Below are positions 56,118 through 64,000 of a stretch of DNA of 64,000 nt, piece after piece. Each line of letters opens with the position of its first letter. Position 1 is the first letter of the stretch. This DNA is from Farysia itapuensis (Eukaryota; Basidiomycota; Ustilaginomycetes; Ustilaginales; Ustilaginaceae). Under the pieces are notes generated by a model. The model saw only the letters and a list, made by a program, of their open reading frames with translations, was not told where the DNA came from and did no database searches. The stretch spans positions 496,001 through 560,000 of the forward strand of contig JALBYC010000004.1 of assembly GCA_023212645.1 (NCBI GenBank), written 5' to 3'. A program made the position numbers and the translations under genes.

Positions 56118-56344
56118 AAAGGATGCGGCAATGTAACAGAACCTCGCTAAGGAAGTGAGAAATCGGGAAAACCGGTACGGCATAAATGGGCGGATCTTCC
56201 GAATAGAGTTGACGACGTCGGTGTTCGGAGATCTTTTTTTTTTGGGTTTTCCATTTGACAGCGTACCGAGATCTGTGCATTGCAGCTCGCAATATTCCGG
56301 GGTAGCATCGCTCCGGGGCGGTCCTGGCCGCATGGTTTCAGTAG

Positions 56345-56350
56345 TATATA
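56345..56350 (+). promoter_or_regulatory. TATA box of the GH42 gene
   Basis: TATATA lies 56 bases upstream of the ATG at 56406, in line with other TATA boxes in the window. Confidence 0.6.
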
Positions 56351-56405
56351 GTGCGGGTGTTGGTGAGCGCAGTCCACTGACACCCTGAACTAAAGTCTAT
56401 CCACC

Positions 56406-58757
56406 ATGTTGACCGCAAAGTGGGCTAAACTGGCCGCCGTTATCGCTGCTTTGCCTGGAATCGCCCTTGCATTCCCCAGTCCTAGAGACTTTGCCCTCGA
56501 GTCCTCGACACTTTTCCCGCGAGACTACATTAGCAATGATGTGGACAACTCACAGCAGTACCCCTTCTCGCCCACCTCGCAGCCAAAGCTCTCACGCTGG
56601 CCGCAGGGCTTGCACTTTGCTGTCGACTACTACCCCGCACAATGGCCCGAGTTTTTGTGGGAGGATGACGCAGCAAAGATGGCCAACGCCACCCTCTCAT
56701 ACGCTCGGATCAGTGAATTTGACTGGGCGGTACTCGAGCCCACCGACGGGCAGTACAACTGGGACGTGCTCGACCGCTCCATTGAAATTCTTGGAAAGCA
56801 GGGAGTCAAGGTGATCCTCGGCACACCAACCGCAACGCCACCGATCTGGGCCGTGGACAACTACGATATCCTTGGTGCGGATGCTCAAGGCAGGCCACGC
56901 AATTTCGGCTCGCGACGTCACTACTCGTTCTCTTCGCCAGACTACCGCATGCTGTCCAAGCGATTCATCACCGCAATGGCAAAGCGATATGGCGCAAACG
57001 AGTATGTTGTCGCCTGGCAATCGGACAATGAGTACGGCTGCCATGGTACTATTCGCACGTGGGATCACAACGCGCGCAACCGCTACCAAGGATGGCTGGC
57101 TGAAAAGTACAACAACAACATCACGCTCTACAACCAGATGGAAGGCCGTGTCTTTTGGTCATCTGTCTACCAGTCGTTTGACCAGATCAACTTGCCCATG
57201 CTCGAGGTCACCGAGAGCTCCCCTGCAGGACGTCTCGACTTCTACACTTTCAGCTCCGATATGGCCATCGAGTATGCCAAAGAGCAGGTCGACACCATTC
57301 GCAAATACTCTGACAAGGCCATCACCACCAACTTTATGGGTGCTTTCCTTGACTTCGATCACTTCAAATTTGCTCGTGAGACGGGACTGGACCTTGCCAC
57401 ATGGGACTCGTACCCCTTGGGCAACACAGAGCAGTTTGCCTGGATCTCTGATTCGGACAAAGTCAAGTATGGCCGAACTGGTACTCCTGACTTCCAGTCT
57501 CTGCACCATTCTCTCTACCGTGGTGTTGCTGGCGCTGCATACAACAAGACTTCTGGTCCGTTCGGCATTATGGAGCAGCAGCCAGGTCCCGTCAACTGGG
57601 CTCCCTACAACCCTAGTCCCAAACTTGGCATGGTCAGACTCTGGCTGCACGAGATCTTTGCTCACGGCGGCAGTATGGCTAACATCTTCCGATTCCGCGA
57701 AGTGCCTTACGCGCAGGAACAGATGCATGCCGCCCTTTACCGTCGTGACAATGTACCTGACGTCGCTCTGATCGAACAGCAACAAATTGTCAACGAAGAC
57801 CTGCCCAAGCTTTCCAGTTTGTTCTCGAACGGTACGCAGAAGCGATGTGTTGCCGACAACGCGCCTGTTCAGACCGAGAGCGAAGGTCAGGCCCAGGTTG
57901 CACTTGTGTTTGACTACAATGCACAGTGGCTACTCGAAGCAGAGCCTCAATCTGGCACATGGGACACCGACTCGAGCTCCTTCGATGACCCTTCGATGCA
58001 ATACTTCCCTCTTGTGTTCCGCTACTACACTGCGCTCCGCCGTCTTGGCCTCAACATTGATGTCGTCGGACCTACCACTCCCCTCGAGGGCTACAAGATG
58101 GTCGTCGTTCCCACCATGCCTATCATCAGCAAAGACTTTGTCAAGACCTGGTCCGGCTACGCTGGCACAACTGTCTTTGGACCCCGATCCGCATCCAAGG
58201 TCGCCACTTTGCAAATTCCCGATGGTCTGCCTCCTTCCAATGGCCCATTGCGCGATGTGCTCCCCATGAAGGTGACCCGAGTCGAGACGATCAAGGAAGG
58301 GTTTGGAGACCAAATCGCCTACAAAGGCGAAAAGTACGACGTTTCGGGCTGGGTCGAATGGATCGAGTGCGACCGTGATGGCCGAAACTCGTCTGTCTCC
58401 ACGGGCGCTACCTACTCGGGCTATCGAGACGGCAAGCCAGCAACCTGCGGCAACCAAGACGGAAACAAGAACACGCACTACATATCCGCCTACGCGCCCA
58501 TCGAGTTCCTCGTTAGCTACTTTGGCGATCTTGCCGGCCAAGCCAACGTCACTACCCTTCTCGGTGCAACTCCTTCCGGTAACACCACCGATCTCGGAAC
58601 CGATCTTCGCTTCCGCAAGAATGGGAACGCCATGTGGGCATTCAACTACGGGCCCGACAACATCAAGCTTCCCACTGCCCCTTCTGGTGCTTCCCTTCTT
58701 CTCGGCGGCTCTAATGGCCAGATCGAACCCCAAGGCGTTGCCGTCTGGTCTGTATAG
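56406..58757 (+). CDS. Secreted GH42 beta-galactosidase
   Basis: 783 residues in one exon. A signal peptide covers ~1-22 (LAAVIAALPGIALAF). The catalytic TIM barrel starts at ~68 with GLHFAVDYYPAQWPEFLWED, an opening typical of GH42, followed by ARISEFDWAVLEP, LGTPTATPPIWAV, and the acid/base Glu209 in VVAWQSDNEYGCH. The nucleophile is Glu390 in PFGIMEQQPGPVNW. A trimerisation-like second domain follows at ~480-690 (VALVFDYNAQWLLE; YYTALRRLGLNIDVVGP; MVVVPTMPIISKDFV) and a beta-rich C-terminus. It hydrolyses terminal beta-galactosides outside the cell. GH42 is mainly a bacterial family and rare in fungi, so transfer is possible, though the codon use looks like that of its neighbours. The adjacent convergent gene is a sugar porter. 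Confidence 0.93.
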   Translation: MLTAKWAKLAAVIAALPGIALAFPSPRDFALESSTLFPRDYISNDVDNSQQYPFSPTSQPKLSRWPQGLHFAVDYYPAQWPEFLWEDDAAKMANATLSYARISEFDWAVLEPTDGQYNWDVLDRSIEILGKQGVKVILGTPTATPPIWAVDNYDILGADAQGRPRNFGSRRHYSFSSPDYRMLSKRFITAMAKRYGANEYVVAWQSDNEYGCHGTIRTWDHNARNRYQGWLAEKYNNNITLYNQMEGRVFWSSVYQSFDQINLPMLEVTESSPAGRLDFYTFSSDMAIEYAKEQVDTIRKYSDKAITTNFMGAFLDFDHFKFARETGLDLATWDSYPLGNTEQFAWISDSDKVKYGRTGTPDFQSLHHSLYRGVAGAAYNKTSGPFGIMEQQPGPVNWAPYNPSPKLGMVRLWLHEIFAHGGSMANIFRFREVPYAQEQMHAALYRRDNVPDVALIEQQQIVNEDLPKLSSLFSNGTQKRCVADNAPVQTESEGQAQVALVFDYNAQWLLEAEPQSGTWDTDSSSFDDPSMQYFPLVFRYYTALRRLGLNIDVVGPTTPLEGYKMVVVPTMPIISKDFVKTWSGYAGTTVFGPRSASKVATLQIPDGLPPSNGPLRDVLPMKVTRVETIKEGFGDQIAYKGEKYDVSGWVEWIECDRDGRNSSVSTGATYSGYRDGKPATCGNQDGNKNTHYISAYAPIEFLVSYFGDLAGQANVTTLLGATPSGNTTDLGTDLRFRKNGNAMWAFNYGPDNIKLPTAPSGASLLLGGSNGQIEPQGVAVWSV

Positions 58758-59080
58758 TGAACACGTTAACTCAAATCAATCAGTAATAGCTCAAATATCT
58801 TCTTCAACGTGCTTGGTCGTTCTCTCTATAAGGCTCGGTCGGTCTCTTTAGCTCGAACAATGTGATAAATCAGCCTGCACGTTTTAGTTTCCTTAGGCAG
58901 ATCAACGTGTGCGTTTTGATTAGTCTCAGCGATCGCCCATCTCTTCACGCAATGAGTTTGTAGCACTACTTAAGACTCAATCGAACAAGCTCAAATTCAC
59001 AGTGTCATAAAGTAGAGCAAAAATACACTACATTACTAGCGTAAGAGAGTGATGGTATGACGGCGTGACAGACAGGAACT
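58758..59080. other. Convergent 3' intergenic region
   Basis: These 323 bases separate the stops of the GH42 and sugar-porter genes. They are AT-rich and contain no recognised element. Confidence 0.5.
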
Positions 59081-60781
59081 TTATGCTTTCTGAGCGACAC
59101 GATCGTCGACTCGGTCTTGAATGTGTCGGTTGAGACCACGTTCCTTGACCCAGGCTGCCGACTTCCATGGTGCAATGTTTTGCGTGTACAGAATTTCGAC
59201 ATCTTCGAGCGACAGGCCCTTGACTTCGGGAATCATGAAGTACACGTAGAAGAAGGCGAACACCAGCACCGATCCGAAAATCAGCATGATGAAGGGGCCG
59301 TACTGCGAAGCAATCTTGTTGGAGAAGAAACTGAGCAAGAAGTTCCAAAGCCAGTTACTTGCGGATCCGAGCGAGATAGACTTGGCACGAATGTACTGAG
59401 GATAGTTCTCACTCAAGAACACCCAAGGGACGGGACCCCAGGTGCAAGAGTATCCGAGCAAGTGCAGAATGGCAAACGCGATGAAGACATTGCCGCCTTG
59501 CTTCTGCGCGGGAGTGATGTCAGACAGCGGTGTGCCCTTGGGCGCAGTCTGATAGTGTCCAACAAAGGCAACGATGAAGGAGCAGGCAGCTTCGAAAGCA
59601 GCACCGATGAGTAGGGATTGTCGTCGACCGAGCTTTTCGATGGAAATGATGGCGGGAATGGTTGCGATGAGGGAGACACTGCCGAGAATGAATTGGATTT
59701 GGTACGGCGTCAGGGGCAGAGCAAGGGTCGAGCTGAGTAATGGCAGGTAGTAGTAATAGAAATTCTGACCGTTGAGCTGCTGAAGAGTCTGGAGCATCAT
59801 TCCGTTGAGTGTTCTCTTCCACATCTGGTGTTCTCGCGAGAAACAAGCGAGATAAGATCCAATGTAGCTCTTGCCGGCAAAAGCACGGTTCTCCTCGTCG
59901 ATACCCTCCTTCATCTCGAGGAGCTCCAGCTCCATCCATTTGTCACCACGAAGCTCGCCCTGGATGGGCTCAAGGTTAATGTTGCGCATCGAGGCCATGA
60001 TCTTTCGCGCGCGAACCGTCTCACCCTTTTGCAGAGCATAACGAGGAGACTCGGGGAGGAAAAACAGGATGGCGAGCAAGGAGACACCCCATAGCAGCTG
60101 CAGACCAACGGGGATCTTCCAAGAGGCTGAAGAGACCTGGAAGTTCTGAGTCGCCCAGCTGACACCATATGAGATAAAGATACCAAAGATAATGAGAAGT
60201 TGATATCCAGTCACCATGGCACCTCGAACATGTTTGGGAGCAGTCTCACCCAGGTAGAGCGGGCAAAGACCAGAAAGAGCACCAACACCGAGACCGGCGA
60301 AGGCACGGCCAACACAGAATTGCTGCCAAGAGCTGATGGTGGCAGTCTGGATAATTGCGCCAACAAGGAACCAAGAAGCCCACACCATCATTGACGGCTT
60401 TCGGCCAAAGAAGTCCGAGACAGGTGCCTGGAGGAGTGCGCCAACGAAAGTACCAATGCTGAGAGAAGAGTTGATGAGCGAGGTCCTGCTGTCGGGCAAG
60501 GAACAAGTGATGGGACCGCAATCACCAGGGTTGCCGAATGTCGTAACAAAAGGTCTCATCAAGAACACTCCCGAGATAACACCAATGTCGTAACCGAAGA
60601 GGAAACCACCAGTGCAGATGGCGAGACCAAGAAGCATGGCTCGGTTGGTCATCTTGGAAGGGGCGGGGGCGTCATAGCCGATAACCTTGGAGAGGTCCGC
60701 ATCATGATCGGCAGAGATGGTAAGACCATTCTTCTCGCTCTTGTGGCCTTCGGCAGAGGAGACGGAGGCTGATTGCGACAT
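59081..60781 (-). CDS. MFS sugar porter (hexose/galactose-type transporter)
   Basis: 566 residues with twelve predicted membrane helices and a cytosolic N-terminus. Sugar-porter signatures are GGFLFGYDIGVISGV in helix 1, FFGRKPSM in loop 2-3, GLGVGALSGLCPLYLGETAP, LPESPRYAL in the central loop, LQQLNGQNFYYYYLP in helix 7, KLGRRQSLLIG, and GPVPWVFLSENYP in helix 10, ending in IPEVKGLSLEDVEILY. The QQLNGQNFYYYY block resembles yeast-type hexose and lactose/cellobiose carriers; the exact sugar cannot be told. It is tail-to-tail with the secreted beta-galactosidase, so uptake of galactose, glucose or lactose released or spared outside the cell is an attractive but unproven role. A TATAAA box lies 60 bases upstream. 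Confidence 0.92.
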   Translation of the reverse strand: MSQSASVSSAEGHKSEKNGLTISADHDADLSKVIGYDAPAPSKMTNRAMLLGLAICTGGFLFGYDIGVISGVFLMRPFVTTFGNPGDCGPITCSLPDSRTSLINSSLSIGTFVGALLQAPVSDFFGRKPSMMVWASWFLVGAIIQTATISSWQQFCVGRAFAGLGVGALSGLCPLYLGETAPKHVRGAMVTGYQLLIIFGIFISYGVSWATQNFQVSSASWKIPVGLQLLWGVSLLAILFFLPESPRYALQKGETVRARKIMASMRNINLEPIQGELRGDKWMELELLEMKEGIDEENRAFAGKSYIGSYLACFSREHQMWKRTLNGMMLQTLQQLNGQNFYYYYLPLLSSTLALPLTPYQIQFILGSVSLIATIPAIISIEKLGRRQSLLIGAAFEAACSFIVAFVGHYQTAPKGTPLSDITPAQKQGGNVFIAFAILHLLGYSCTWGPVPWVFLSENYPQYIRAKSISLGSASNWLWNFLLSFFSNKIASQYGPFIMLIFGSVLVFAFFYVYFMIPEVKGLSLEDVEILYTQNIAPWKSAAWVKERGLNRHIQDRVDDRVAQKA

Positions 60782-63083
60782 GTTGAGGACTGGGTGGGAA
60801 AGAAGATGGTATTGCGAAAAGGTGGGGAGGGAGGGGCCCCTTTATAATTGATGTGGCAGAAAGACTCGAGCTGTGGGGAATGCAAGAGTGGGGAAAGCGC
60901 AGACATGTGCATGATTCGGGAATCTTGGGAGCGGTCCTGAGTAGCACGGCGGACGATGGCTTAACCGGATGGAGAAGTGGTGGCGCGGCGAATACGACGT
61001 CAGTGAACGAATCAGGATCAGCGCCATCCGTATACTCCGCTATGATATGCCGAGTCGGAGCGTCTAGACGACATGTAATTTTCCTCCGGTAATCTCAGCT
61101 GCCACTCCGCACCGCTCACCTCGCCTAGCTTTTTCCCTTCGCGTAGGGCCACGCAGACTCGGGTCCTGAATTGATTTTTAGATTTGCGTTGAGAATACCG
61201 AGAATGACCGGACTTCTCTTCACGGCCACCTTGCTAGTACTCGTCTTTGCCGTTGCAGGCATTTCCGACAGGTCGATTAAACTATAAGTGTGAGAGGGCA
61301 CATGCCGATCGTGGTCGGAAGTGTGCGGTGGAAAATTTGTGAATGAGCGGGCTTGAAGAAAGAAAGAAAACTCAGATGAGCAGAGCGGGGCTAAATACCA
61401 TATGAAGTCATAGAAAATAAGATTCCCGAAATCCGATCGGCGCTTTTTCTGTTTTTTAATTTAATTTTCGAAGCAGTCCCGCTCATCCAAGCCAAACCCT
61501 CGCGCAGATTCAGAGGACTCCCCCAGGGTGCGATGGATCTGCCAGGAACCACTAGCGTTCGTGTAATGACCTTAGCGTACTGTTGATAAGCTGACAGATT
61601 TGCAAGAATTGGAGCTATCGTGCCTGTATTTGTGATTGCATGCATGCATATTGTAGCCTACCAGTCAAAGCCTCGAAGCTACCAGACCTCGAAAGTCGAA
61701 ACCCCCTAGTAGTCATACAAATCAAAACGCACGGTCTTATGAAACTGGTTCACCTATATCCGTATGCAGCTTACAGACGCAGCGAGGAAGCACCTTGTTT
61801 CGCGGACGGCCGATGTTGACAGTAACACGATTGACGGGTCCGCCGTGTGTCGAGCCAACTTCGGCCTCGTCGTCGAATTCGGCGCATCCGATCTGCGCCA
61901 CGTCACCTCACTAAACAGGGCGCCACGATGAACGTTACCACGTCTCATTCGGACTAGCTAAGACAGCGCAGCCTGCTCCGATGGACGTGCCGAAACTGCT
62001 TTCGGGAGTACTGGCGCCCTGTTCTGGTGGCACAGTATGGTCCCGTATTGTCTCATCTCTTTGGGCTATCTGCACAAGACTGTGTCTCGGACGACATCAC
62101 CATTCGTGCTCATGCAATGTCTGGACCAAGCGTAAGACTGTGGAGAGCGTCAGTGGCGCAGCCCAACGACCGTCTTCTTCATTTCGCAGACAGCAGCTTC
62201 AGTACCAGGGTCCCATCCCACGCACGAGCGGTCCCATATGCAACAGAGACAAAGATAGTTATGAGCATGAAAGGGTCTCGGGTATAGCTGGATCTCATTG
62301 GACGCACGTGCAGTAACACCGATGAAGGTTGTGCGGTGAAGCCTTTAGGCTAAAGGCTGTGAAATACGGGAACCATCAAGGATTGATGCTCACTCTTCCG
62401 CTTCGTCCAAAGGCGAATGACCATCGCTTCATTCCCCATCTTCGCAAGTACAGTACTCGCGGGATGAGGGTGTATTGGTGCATCTTATGGTTGATATGAA
62501 CGCTCGGCATCGTGGGTATTGTCTGGTCGTTACGAATTCGGTTTGGTTCTGCTTTCCAGAGGTGTTCGACTTGCTTCGCGCAGCTTTGATCGTGGTAGCT
62601 GGGCAGGTTAGAACAGGAGTGCAATCTCGTCGTTGCCATTCTGGCGTTGGTTTGCAACACCGCCATTTCGGTTGCCATTGTTGTGCTTCACCTACGTCAT
62701 GACAGCGCGTCGCTCCTATTTTCGCGACGCACCAAACTCACTAACATGCCAACAGCGCGTACAGCGCCAACAAATGGCCGCGGGTGTTAGACCAGGGAAT
62801 GGGCAACAACACCGCGCACCGCGACACCTCACTTGCTGTGACCATGGTCCACCGTACGACCGCCATGCTCATACACTTGGTGCACCGATAGGCGATTCGA
62901 GTGGGCTTGGGCGATGTTCAATCCCATGCTTGCATCTCATGCATGGTAATGACGGTCAAGGACCCAGCCAGCAGCGTTTCTACGCCGATACGCCCGAATG
63001 ATGCTGAGCACTGCCTGGCGCGTCTCGCTGCACACTATTTTCCCGCATAAAGCCGATACCCAGCTTCAACACCGTCCACAAGC
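60782..63083. other. Intergenic region, 2.3 kb, no gene recognised
   Basis: The longest gene-free stretch of the window. Apart from the sugar-porter TATA box it holds only frames below ~125 codons on both strands, none with family resemblance; I found no splice-joined product of sense, terminal repeat, transposase remnant or RNA gene. A short gcatgcatgcat run lies near 61640. It may be promoter, a non-coding transcript or an eroded gene. Confidence 0.45.
60841..60846 (-). promoter_or_regulatory. TATA box of the sugar-porter gene
   Basis: TATAAA on the minus strand (TTATAAAGGGG context), 60 bases upstream of the ATG at 60781. Confidence 0.6.
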
Positions 63084-63113
63084 ATGTTGAGACCGGCTCG
63101 ACGGCTCACCACC

Positions 63114-64000
63114 ATGGCGTCGTCTGCTATTCACAAAGTCGCGCGTGGGGGCTTTGATTCCTCCGGTGGATCAGGTCTGTACGATCGAGCACGTCCATCG
63201 TACCCTCCCGCTGCGATCTCGACCATTGTCGCAGAGGCCACATCCGAGAATGCATCACCTCTGCGCATCGTTGAACTCGGAGCTGGCACGGGTATTGCGA
63301 CTCGAATGCTGCTGGCCGCGGCCACATCCACAGCCGCCGACGGTACACCGCCTCCGGGCATCAGTCGCTTCACTGCCATCGAGCCATCAGCAGGCATGCG
63401 ATCAGCTTTCGGCAGCACCATCATCGAATCAGCAGTGCGCAAACTACAGCAGAAGGGCTCTCTCTCGCCCAATGTTGATGTCACGGTTGAAGATGGCGCT
63501 TTTGAGAGATTTGACGCCGGTTCCAACAACGATGTCGTCGTTATAGCTCAAGCCTGGCACTGGTGTCAAGACTTTGACCAAGCACTGGCACAGATTGCAC
63601 AGTCTCTGCGACCCGGCGGCGTTCTGGCCTTGATCTGGAACCTCGAACGCCGTGACGCAGCTCCATGGGTCGCTCAGATAAGAGACTTGTATGAAAAGTT
63701 TGAGGACAACGCTCCACAATACAGACACATGACCTGGAAAGCCATGTACCAGAGTCCCTCGTTTGCACAGTTCTTCACAGCTGACGAACCCAGACACTAC
63801 GAACGCAGTTTGCCGGCCACTATTCAGGGCGTCATTGATCGCGTCCTATCCAAATCATACATCTCTCTCTTGTCGCAAGACCAGCAAAAGAAGCTGGAAA
63901 ACGAAATCACCGAGTACCTCAACAATACGCCCGATCAGAAGCTGGGCAGGACGTGGATCGACAAGCAACAGGGCGTGTGGGAATATCCATATAGCACCGA
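63114..64000 (+). CDS. SAM-dependent methyltransferase, Crg1-like (3' truncated by window edge)
   Basis: 295 codons are visible from the ATG at 63114; the frame is open at the window end. Class I methyltransferase fold: GLYDRARPSYPPAAI at the N-terminus, SAM motif I LRIVELGAGTGIATRM, acidic motif II FTAIEPSAGM, motif III region VEDGAFERFD, motif IV VVVIAQAWHWCQDF and motif post-IV LRPGGVLALIWNLERRD. The YDRARPSYP opening and AWHW motif match the Crg1/YHR209W-type fungal methyltransferases (Crg1 methylates cantharidin) and related trans-aconitate-type enzymes. An in-frame ATG at 63084 would add ten residues, MLRPARRLTT, of presequence-like composition. Substrate unknown. Confidence 0.88.
   Translation, partial: MASSAIHKVARGGFDSSGGSGLYDRARPSYPPAAISTIVAEATSENASPLRIVELGAGTGIATRMLLAAATSTAADGTPPPGISRFTAIEPSAGMRSAFGSTIIESAVRKLQQKGSLSPNVDVTVEDGAFERFDAGSNNDVVVIAQAWHWCQDFDQALAQIAQSLRPGGVLALIWNLERRDAAPWVAQIRDLYEKFEDNAPQYRHMTWKAMYQSPSFAQFFTADEPRHYERSLPATIQGVIDRVLSKSYISLLSQDQQKKLENEITEYLNNTPDQKLGRTWIDKQQGVWEYPYST

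Larger units (their letters stand above)
55388..56405. other. Intergenic region, 1.0 kb, upstream of GH42 gene
   Basis: It holds the octamer array at 56085-56117, a run of eleven or more T at about 56232-56243, two CCGGGG sites (56297-56302 and 56313-56318) that fit the CreA/Mig1 core SYGGRG, and a TATATA box at 56345-56350. Carbon catabolite control of the downstream beta-galactosidase would fit but is inference. No gene is recognised. Confidence 0.5.

Noticed and set aside
56298..56315. Gal4-like CGG...CCG pair in the GH42 promoter
   Set aside because: Spacing is 12, not the 11 of Gal4 sites, and such pairs are common in GC-rich promoters.
57930..58733. Long antisense frame within the GH42 gene
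   Set aside because: GH42 motifs are on the plus strand; the antisense product shows no domain.

Overview
The window is nuclear DNA of a filamentous or dimorphic basidiomycete, most likely a smut-type fungus (Ustilaginales). This is inferred from the gene style: compact, mostly intron-free long reading frames, occasional introns of 58-77 bases with GT(A/G)AGT-type donors and CTRAY-like branch points, Kex2-style secreted proteins, and a typical fungal gene set (Zn2Cys6 and HapX-type bZIP regulators, GPI-type aspartic protease, HPP and CHR transporters). I could not confirm species by search. About 36 protein genes are supported; two run off the window ends.

Layout. 1-14 kb: 3' end of a secreted GH37 trehalase, a DNA-end kinase/phosphatase, a gamma-glutamyltransferase-family hydrolase, a peroxisomal acyl-CoA oxidase divergent from a large Zn2Cys6 regulator, and an unusual fused membrane protein (degenerate acyl-CoA-synthetase-like half plus a GH88/105-like half). 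15-31 kb: an orphan with an N-myristoylation signal, a GPI-type aspartic protease, a DUF2985-like membrane protein, twinfilin, an SDR, two intron-rich small genes rebuilt here (a LYRM5/ETFRF1 homologue and a UXT/prefoldin-alpha homologue), a purple acid phosphatase, an orphan, a Hua1-like zinc protein and a PPIL3-type cyclophilin. 31-45 kb: a small two-exon secreted protein, an RNase III-domain protein, 3-hydroxyisobutyrate dehydrogenase, a HapX-type iron regulator whose promoter carries two perfect iron-GATA sites, a cysteine-free secreted protein, a cytochrome P450 and an HPP membrane protein. 45-56 kb: GNAT acetyltransferase, an orphan, chromate-transporter-family and Na+/H+ antiporter genes in tandem, Nas2, an ABHD1/3-type hydrolase and Vps71. 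56-64 kb: a secreted GH42 beta-galactosidase tail-to-tail with a sugar-porter gene, about 2.3 kb without a recognisable gene, and a partial Crg1-like methyltransferase.

Genes that may work together: GH42 and the neighbouring sugar porter (extracellular galactoside hydrolysis and sugar uptake); CHR and Na+/H+ antiporter (ion homeostasis); acyl-CoA oxidase and the divergent Zn2Cys6 regulator (shared promoter, function untested). The most striking non-coding signal is a recurring class of short arrays phased at 8 bp, several with an AAGC/GCTT core, in at least four intergenic regions (about 14.84, 32.1, 45.0 and 56.1 kb).
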